A stretch of DNA of 64,000 nucleotides. Origin: Bog-532 sp963720945. Its GTDB lineage: Bacteria > Actinomycetota > Actinomycetes > Streptosporangiales > Streptosporangiaceae. Below the pieces are notes generated by a model. It saw only the letters and a list, made by a program, of their open reading frames with translations, had not been told where the DNA came from and did not search any database. Location of the stretch: the NCBI GenBank assembly GCA_963720945.1, contig CAVRHH010000004.1, positions 62,001 to 126,000 on the forward strand, written 5' to 3'. A program made the position numbers and the translations under genes. Below, piece after piece: positions 58,539 to 64,000 of this stretch (positions within the stretch are counted from its first letter, which is position 1; each line of letters starts with the position of its first letter).

Positions 58539-60590
58539 TCAGTCGGCCGGCGTCAGGGCCTGGGCGAACTGGGCCTGGTACAGGCGTGCGTACGCACCGT
58601 CCGCGGCCAGCAGCTCAGCGTGCGTGCCCTGCTCGACGATCTGGCCGTCCTCCATGACCAGGATGAGGTCGGCGTCGCGGATGGTGGACAGCCGGTGCGC
58701 GATGACGAAACTGGTCCGGCCCTGGCGCAGGGACGCCATCGCCCGCTGGATCAGGACCTCGGTCCGGGTGTCCACCGAGCTGGTCGCCTCATCCAGGATC
58801 AGGATCGCCGGCCGGGCCAGGAACGCCCGGGCGATGGTGATGAGCTGTTTTTCCCCGGTGCTCACGTTGGCGCCCTCGTCGTCGAGGACCGTCTGGTAAC
58901 CGTCGGGCAGCGTCCGGACGAACCGGTCGACGTAGGTGGCCTGGGCCGCCTCCTCGATCTGCGCGGGGGTGGCACCGGCTGACCCGTAGCCGATGTTGTC
59001 CGCGATGGTGCCGCCGAACAGCCAGGCGTCCTGCAGGACCATCCCGGTCAGCGACCGCAGCTCGTCACGGCTCATCGAGGCGATATCGGTGCCGTCCACG
59101 GTGATCCGCCCCGAGCCGATCTCGTAAAACCGCATCAGCAGGTTGACCAGCGTGGTCTTGCCGGCCCCGGTCGGCCCGACGATCGCCACGGTCTGGCCGG
59201 GCTCCACCGTGAGCGAAAGGTCCTCGATCAGCGGCCGGTCCGGCGTGTACCGGAAGGACACATGCTGGAACTCGACCCGGCCGTGGACCTGCGCGGGCCG
59301 GGCCGGCTGGGCGGCATCCGGTTCCTGCTCGTCGGCGTCCAGCAGCGCGAAGACCCGCTCGGCGGACGCGACGCCGGACTGCAGCAGGTTAGCCATGCTG
59401 GCCACCTGCGTCAGCGGCTGGCTGAACTGCCGTGAGTACTGGATGAACGCCTGCACGCCGCCCAGGGTCAGCGCGCCGGAGGCCACGCGCAGCGCGCCGA
59501 CCACGGCGACGAGGACGTAGTTGAGGTTGCCGGCGAACATCATGACCGGCTGGATGGTGCCGGAGATGAACTGAGCCCGGTAACTGGCCTGGTACAGCCG
59601 CTCGTTCTGCTCGGTGAAGGTCCGCATCGCCTCGTCGCGCTGGCCGAAGACCGTGACCAGCGAGTGGCCGGTGTACATCTCCTCGATGTGCCCGTTCAGC
59701 TTGCCGGTTGTCGACCACTGCTTGATGAACTGCGGCTGCGCGCGCTTGCCGATCCGCGCCACGGCGAAGACCGAGACGGGCACGGTGACCAGCGCGATCA
59801 GGGCCAGCAGCGGCGAGATGAGGAACATGGCCGTGAGCACACCCACGATGGTCAGCAGCGAGATGACGAGCTGGCTCAGCGTCTGCTGCAGCGACTGGGC
59901 CAGGTTGTCGATGTCGTTGGTGACCCGGCTGAGGATCTCGCCGCGCGGCTGCCGGTCGAAATAGCTCAGCGGCAGCCGGGACAGCTTGGCCTGGACCTGC
60001 TCCCGCAGCCGGAAGACCACCCGCTGCACGACCGTCGCCGTGACCCGGCCCTGCATGAGCATGCCGGCCGACGAGCCGAGGTAGACCAGCAGGACCAGCA
60101 GCAGCACCTGGCCGACGTGCCCGAAGTCGATGCCCTGGCCGGGGACCAGGTGCATCGCCGACAGCACGTCAGCCTCCGTGCCGTGGCCCTCGTGGCGCAG
60201 CCGGGCGATCATCTGGGCCTGGCTGACCCCGGCCGGGATCTGCTTGCTGATGACGCCCGCGAAGATCAGGTTGGTGGCGTCGCCGAGCAGCAGGGGCCCG
60301 AGCACCGACAGCGTGACGCTGGCCGCCGCGAGCACCAGGCTCGTGACGACCAGCCGCCGGTGCGGGGCCAGCGTGCCCAGCAGCCGCCGGCTGGAGCCAC
60401 GGAAGTCGAGTGATTTCTCCGTCGGCATGCCGCCCATGAACGCGGCGGGGCCACGTCCGGGACCCATTCCGCCGGAAGGCCCTGGTCCCCGCTTGGGTGT
60501 CGCCCGCTCTCCGGCACCGTTCGCGGCGGGCACCGCCCCGCTGGCCGCCTGGCCGTTGCCGCCGTTGCCGCCGTTGCCTGGGCCGCTCAC
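58539..60590 (-). CDS. ABC exporter half-transporter (second subunit)
   Basis: 683 residues: a Gly/Pro-rich cytoplasmic N-terminus, six helices, and an ATPase domain with Walker A VGPTGAGKTTLVN, signature NVSTGEKQLITIARA, Walker B ILILDEATSSVD and the H-loop IAHRLSTI. The signature (STGEK) is slightly non-canonical. Overlaps the stop of its partner by 4 nt. Heterodimeric exporters of this size are common multidrug or lipid transporters in actinobacteria (Rv1272c/Rv1273c-like); the substrate is unknown. Confidence 0.93.
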   Translation of the reverse strand: MSGPGNGGNGGNGQAASGAVPAANGAGERATPKRGPGPSGGMGPGRGPAAFMGGMPTEKSLDFRGSSRRLLGTLAPHRRLVVTSLVLAAASVTLSVLGPLLLGDATNLIFAGVISKQIPAGVSQAQMIARLRHEGHGTEADVLSAMHLVPGQGIDFGHVGQVLLLVLLVYLGSSAGMLMQGRVTATVVQRVVFRLREQVQAKLSRLPLSYFDRQPRGEILSRVTNDIDNLAQSLQQTLSQLVISLLTIVGVLTAMFLISPLLALIALVTVPVSVFAVARIGKRAQPQFIKQWSTTGKLNGHIEEMYTGHSLVTVFGQRDEAMRTFTEQNERLYQASYRAQFISGTIQPVMMFAGNLNYVLVAVVGALRVASGALTLGGVQAFIQYSRQFSQPLTQVASMANLLQSGVASAERVFALLDADEQEPDAAQPARPAQVHGRVEFQHVSFRYTPDRPLIEDLSLTVEPGQTVAIVGPTGAGKTTLVNLLMRFYEIGSGRITVDGTDIASMSRDELRSLTGMVLQDAWLFGGTIADNIGYGSAGATPAQIEEAAQATYVDRFVRTLPDGYQTVLDDEGANVSTGEKQLITIARAFLARPAILILDEATSSVDTRTEVLIQRAMASLRQGRTSFVIAHRLSTIRDADLILVMEDGQIVEQGTHAELLAADGAYARLYQAQFAQALTPAD

Positions 60591-62329
60591 GCTGCTGCCT
60601 CCTGTTCGGTCAGCTGGGAGAGCACGATCTCCCGGTAGGTCTCGTCCGTGCTCATCAGCTCATCGTGGGTGCCGGTGGCGACGATCCGCCCCGCGTCCAC
60701 CACGATGATCCGGTCCGCGTGCCGGATCGTGGCGACCCGCTGGGCCACGATGACCACCGTGGCCTGCGCCGTCTCCGCCGCCAGCGCGGCCCGCAGCCGC
60801 GCGTCCGTGGCGTAGTCGACGGCCGAGAACGAATCGTCGAACAGGTAGATCTCGGGCCGGTGGACCAGCGCCCGCGCGATGGCCAGCCGCTGCCGCTGCC
60901 CGCCGGATACGTTGGTTCCGCCCTGGGCGATCGGGGCGTCCAGACCGCCGGGCATCCGCTCGACGAAGTCCCGGGCCTGAGCGACCTCCAGCGCGTGCCA
61001 GAGATCGTCGTCGGTGGCCTCCTGGTTGCCGTAGCGCAGGTTGGTGGCCACGGTCCCGGAGAACAGGTACGGCCTCTGCGGGACCAGCCCGATCAGGTCC
61101 GACAGCAGGGCCGGGCTGAGCTCGCGGACGTCGGCCCCGTCGATGAGCACCGCCCCGCCGGTGACATCCATCAGCCGGGGGATGAGGCTCAGCAGGGTGG
61201 TCTTCCCGCTGCCGGTGCCGCCAATGACCGCGGTGACCTCGCCGGGCCGGGCGGCGAAGCTGATGCCGGACAGCACCGGCTTCTCGGCCCCGGGATAGCG
61301 GAACTCCGCGTCCCGCAGCTCCAGGTACCCGTGGCGGTCCAGATCGAGCACCGGGCGGTCCGGCGGCAGCAGGTCAGGAGGGGTGTCGAGGACCTCCACG
61401 ATCCGCTCGGCGCACACCTCCGCCCGCGGCACCATCATGAAGACGAAGGTCGCCATCATGATCGACATCAGGATCTGCAGCAGGTAGCTGAGGAACGCGG
61501 TCAGCGCGCCGATCTGCATGCTGCCGCTGGCCACCAGGTGGCCGCCGAACCACAGCACCGCGATGCTGGACAGGTTGAGGATCAGCATCACGGCCGGGAA
61601 CATGAGCGCGATCAGGCGGCCGACGCCGAGCGAGACGTCGAAGAGACCGTCGTTCGCGGCGGTGAACCGGTCACGCTCCCGGGAGTCACGGACGAACGCC
61701 CGGATCACCCGCACGCCGGTGATCTGCTCGCGCAGCACCCGGTTGATGCTGTCGAGGCGCGTCTGCATCAGCCGGAACAGCGGCCGCATCCGCCTGATGA
61801 TCAGGCCGACGATCACGCCCAGCGCCGGGACCGCCACCAGCAGCAGGGAGGACAGCGGGACGTCCTGGTTCAGGGCCAGGATGATGCCGCCCACGCACAT
61901 GATCGGGGCCGACACCAGCAGCGTGAAGCTCATCAGCGCGAGCATCTGGACCTGCTGCACGTCGTTCGTCGTCCGGGTGATCAGCGACGGGGTGCCGAAC
62001 CGCCCGACCTCACGGGCGGAGTACGCCTGGACCCGCTGGAAGATGGCGTGCCGGGCGTCGCGGCCCACCGCCATCGCGGTCCTGGCCCCGAAGTACACCG
62101 CGCCGATCGCGCAGACGATCTGCAGCAGGCTGACGGCCAGCATGACGCCGCCGATGCGCATGATGTAGCGGGTGTCGCCGGTGATTATCCCGTTGTCGAT
62201 GATGTCGGCGTTCAGGGTCGGCAGGTAGAGGGTCGCCAGGGTCTGCACCAGCTGCAGCAGGGCGATGGCGGTGATCGCTTTGCGGTACGGGCGCAGGTAG
62301 ATGCGCAGAAGCCGGATGAGCATGGGCAT
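60587..62329 (-). CDS. ABC exporter half-transporter (first subunit)
   Basis: 580 residues with six helices and an ATPase domain: Walker A IGGTGSGKTTLLSL, signature NVSGGQRQRLAIARAL, Walker B IYLFDDSFSAVD. The Walker B DDSFSAVD has Asp where the catalytic Glu is expected, so this half carries the degenerate ATP site and the partner (LDEATSSVD) the active one, as in asymmetric heterodimeric exporters. It lies downstream of the tetR gene in the same direction, with 127 bp between. Confidence 0.93.
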   Translation of the reverse strand: MPMLIRLLRIYLRPYRKAITAIALLQLVQTLATLYLPTLNADIIDNGIITGDTRYIMRIGGVMLAVSLLQIVCAIGAVYFGARTAMAVGRDARHAIFQRVQAYSAREVGRFGTPSLITRTTNDVQQVQMLALMSFTLLVSAPIMCVGGIILALNQDVPLSSLLLVAVPALGVIVGLIIRRMRPLFRLMQTRLDSINRVLREQITGVRVIRAFVRDSRERDRFTAANDGLFDVSLGVGRLIALMFPAVMLILNLSSIAVLWFGGHLVASGSMQIGALTAFLSYLLQILMSIMMATFVFMMVPRAEVCAERIVEVLDTPPDLLPPDRPVLDLDRHGYLELRDAEFRYPGAEKPVLSGISFAARPGEVTAVIGGTGSGKTTLLSLIPRLMDVTGGAVLIDGADVRELSPALLSDLIGLVPQRPYLFSGTVATNLRYGNQEATDDDLWHALEVAQARDFVERMPGGLDAPIAQGGTNVSGGQRQRLAIARALVHRPEIYLFDDSFSAVDYATDARLRAALAAETAQATVVIVAQRVATIRHADRIIVVDAGRIVATGTHDELMSTDETYREIVLSQLTEQEAAA

Positions 62330-62420
62330 CTCTTCTGGGTCGGTGGCGGGACGGGCCGGAGGCGAGGAGGGCAGGCAGGCGGGCGGAGGCGGGGCAGCAA
62401 CGGGAGGCCGGTCCGGCGGC

Positions 62421-62458
62421 GGGGCCGCCGGTCACGCTGCGGGGCCGCCGGTCACGCT
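62421..62458. repeat. Direct repeat of 18 bp, period 20
   Basis: GGGGCCGCCGGTCACGCT occurs twice at 62421-62438 and 62441-62458, just past the tetR stop. Probably a local duplication. Confidence 0.7.
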
Positions 62459-63128
62459 AGCCCGGGGCGGCCGCGGGTGGCACGTCATTTTCCGGCTGGC
62501 CGGCCGGCGGCAGCGCGGCGAGCATGCCGTCGGCCAGTTCGCGCAGGGCGTCCTCGATGATGGGCGCGAGCGCGACCGGCGGATCGGTGAACAGCCAGCG
62601 CTCGGTGGCCGCCTGGACCACGGCCGTCACCGCGCCGGCGAGGGCACGGGTGAAGAACGTGCCTTGGCCGGCGGCGCCGGTGCGATCGGTAATGGCCCCC
62701 GCCAGCTCGTACTGCATCATCGCCAGGGCCTTCAGGTACTCGCCGCGCAGCACCGGGGAACAGGTAACGAGCCGGATGCCGGCGATCCGCTCGGGGTCGG
62801 GGGCCGTGCTGGCCGGGGCGTAAACCGTCAGCACCGCGTTCCGGACGGCGGTCCAGAGGCTTTCGCTGGCAGGCCGTTCGCGCAGGGCGTCGCCGATCCG
62901 GGCGGACCGGTCCAGCGCCAGGGCGCAGATCGCCTCGTACTTGCTGCCGAAGTAGTTGTTGAACGTCCGCGGCGAAACGTCCACCGCCGCCGCGATGTCC
63001 TCGACGAGCACGTTCTCCAGGCCCCGTTCGATGGCCAGGCGCATGGCGGCGGCGCCGAGGGCCTGCCGGGTGGCGCGCTTCTTGCGCTCGCGCAGGCTGG
63101 TCTGCCCGGCCGTGGCCGCGGTGTTCAT
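62457..63128 (-). CDS. TetR-family transcriptional regulator
   Basis: 223 residues. N-terminal HTH: LRERKKRATRQALGAAAMRL, then VEDIAAAVDVSPRTFNNYFG and SKYEAICALA. The C-terminal ligand domain is ordinary in length. It lies upstream of the ABC exporter pair in the same orientation, so it probably controls itself and the exporter through the sites just upstream. The start is ATG 63128; no strong SD. Confidence 0.9.
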   Translation of the reverse strand: MNTAATAGQTSLRERKKRATRQALGAAAMRLAIERGLENVLVEDIAAAVDVSPRTFNNYFGSKYEAICALALDRSARIGDALRERPASESLWTAVRNAVLTVYAPASTAPDPERIAGIRLVTCSPVLRGEYLKALAMMQYELAGAITDRTGAAGQGTFFTRALAGAVTAVVQAATERWLFTDPPVALAPIIEDALRELADGMLAALPPAGQPENDVPPAAAPG

Positions 63129-63147
63129 GCCACCAGGATACGGAGAA

Positions 63148-63162
63148 TTGCGGGTCACGCAA
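63148..63162. promoter_or_regulatory. Candidate TetR operator
   Basis: TTGCG-GGTCA-CGCAA, 20 bp upstream of the tetR ATG, inside a longer AATTG...CAATT frame ending at 63182, with a second TTGC-N3-TCACG half 15 bp away. Symmetry and position suit an autoregulatory TetR site. Confidence 0.5.
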
Positions 63163-63280
63163 ATTTGCCGCTCACGACAATTGAATGCGCCCGCCGCCGG
63201 TCCCCTCGCCTCCTCCGGGCGAGGCGAAGGCGATGTGCCCGCGGCCGCAGGCAGCTGACCTGCACTCGTCTCCGCCGCGC

Positions 63281-63327
63281 CTATGGGCAGACTTCTGGGT
63301 CGCATATGACCAGCAGGCTGCCCATAG
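63281..63327. terminator. Long imperfect hairpin after the right-edge gene
   Basis: Perfect 10-bp arms CTATGGGCAG and CTGCCCATAG enclose a second inverted repeat (CTGG-G-TC / GACCAG) around CGCATATG. It lies between the stop at 63393 and the tetR start. Stable, but without a T-tract. Confidence 0.45.
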
Positions 63328-63392
63328 TGGAATGGGCGGGGCTTTAACTCCCGAACCGCCTCCGGCCGGGTGCGTGCCGCTGACTCAGGACA

Positions 63393-64000
63393 CTAGAGCG
63401 TGAACGAGGCGCCGGCCTGGGAACTGATGGACGAGCCCGGCTGCGGATCCGCCATCGCGCGGGTCGCGGTGCCCGCGTAGAGGATCACGACGATGGCGAC
63501 CACCGCCAGGCCGGCGGTGATAAAGCCGAGACCGGGCGTGCTGGCTCTGGAAAAGGCGGCCAGGACGCCCGCGGTGCCCAGTTCCGCGCCGATCCCGAAC
63601 ATCGTCAGGATGTTGACGCCCAGGATGATGCCCAGGCTGGCGACGATCACGTTGGTGCCCTGCGGGGCCAGCAGCCGCCGTGGCCGCGGCAAGGGGTAAT
63701 CGGGGCGCCGGGGGGCCGACATCACCGCGCCCTGAGAGAGGCTCATGTCGGCGGCCCCGGTCACGGTTATCTTCGCCCCGCCGGTCGCGTCGATGAGGAT
63801 CGGCTGGGTCAGCGGCGCATCGGCAGGCGCGGGCGGTGCCGGGGGCACGACCTGGACGAGCCGGACATGCCGTGCCGCCTGCTTTATCGGCTGGGCCTGC
63901 TCTGGCGGCCCGGGTGACTGGGCCAGCACGTCACTGGCCTGAATGGTCCACGTTCCCGCGGGGGTACCGACGGGTGCGCTGAGACAGATGGTGCTGCCCG
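63393..64000 (-). CDS. Membrane protein, 5' end outside window
   Basis: The frame is open to the right edge, so the N-terminus is missing. The visible 202 residues start GSTICLSAPVGTPAGTWTIQ, a beta-rich, probably extracytoplasmic segment. A second segment follows (ILIDATGGAKITVTGAADMS), then two helices (VIVASLGIILGVNILTMFGI and FITAGLAVVAIVVILYAGTA) and a short tail. I recognise no family. No start codon should be assigned inside the window. Confidence 0.6.
   Translation of the reverse strand, partial: GSTICLSAPVGTPAGTWTIQASDVLAQSPGPPEQAQPIKQAARHVRLVQVVPPAPPAPADAPLTQPILIDATGGAKITVTGAADMSLSQGAVMSAPRRPDYPLPRPRRLLAPQGTNVIVASLGIILGVNILTMFGIGAELGTAGVLAAFSRASTPGLGFITAGLAVVAIVVILYAGTATRAMADPQPGSSISSQAGASFTL

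Noticed and set aside
1..64000. CRISPR arrays, tRNA and rRNA genes
   Set aside because: No regularly spaced direct repeats with unique spacers and no recognisable tRNA cloverleaf or rRNA segment were found by eye; a tRNAscan or Infernal run could still find something missed.

Overview
The window is very GC-rich, with strong GGAGG-type ribosome binding sites, GTG starts, a Ni-superoxide dismutase, a LAL-type LuxR regulator, DHA2 and heterodimeric ABC exporters, and a family 2A encapsulin. This fits a soil-type actinomycete (Actinomycetota, probably Streptosporangiales-like). The assignment is an inference from gene content, not a phylogenetic result.

Layout. 0-6 kb is a sulfur/persulfide and arsenic block. 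It holds a class V aminotransferase divergent from a truncated rhodanese, a CoA-disulfide reductase-rhodanese fusion coupled to a small Cys-rich protein, and an ArsR regulator beside a broken CadI/ArsI gene. Three near-identical CsoR/CstR-like operators (ATACCC-N4-GGGTAT) tie the sulfur genes together. 6-12 kb is mixed: a lipoyl-domain-only protein, hydrolases, a FlK-like thioesterase, a class II aldolase, an O-methyltransferase and a small CxxC protein preceded by a fluoride riboswitch. 12-20 kb has a GH63-like glucosidase, an FdhF/YdeP-like molybdopterin oxidoreductase coupled to a frameshifted CBS protein, and a wrecked two-component locus where two kinase remnants meet head to head. 20-29 kb has a beta-hydroxyacid dehydrogenase, two MFS exporters, SodN without sodX, and a large NlpC/P60 plus lysozyme-like cell-wall hydrolase. 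29.7-37.6 kb is a six-gene energy-converting-hydrogenase-related (Ehr/Hyf-like) membrane complex whose redox subunits lack the usual metal-ligating cysteines. A fluoride riboswitch precedes it and a truncated enolase lies beside it. 38-45 kb has two universal stress proteins, a dynamin-like GTPase fused in frame behind a decapitated EttA, a third fluoride riboswitch before a small membrane protein, and a glutamate-synthase-like flavoprotein. 45-52 kb has a 3-hydroxyacyl-CoA dehydrogenase and then the cysE-cysK / encapsulin / cysteine desulfurase locus, a sulfur nanocompartment. 52-64 kb has an esterase, a frameshifted SDR, the LAL regulator convergent with a decapeptide-repeat small protein, adenosine deaminase, an ABC exporter pair with a TetR regulator, and a partial membrane protein at the right edge.

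How it works together. Two themes recur. The first is sulfur handling: persulfide reduction and a putative CstR-type regulon on the left, and cysteine synthesis plus encapsulated cysteine desulfurase on the right. The second is fluoride: three riboswitches share one apparent mechanism, in which the pseudoknot strand GGCCTC is complementary to the GAGGCC in the downstream ribosome binding site. They control a small Zn-type protein, the Ehr complex and a membrane protein. Truncated or frameshifted genes are frequent, so parts of the window look like an eroding accessory region; some single-base shifts could be sequencing errors. No CRISPR array or tRNA/rRNA gene was recognised.
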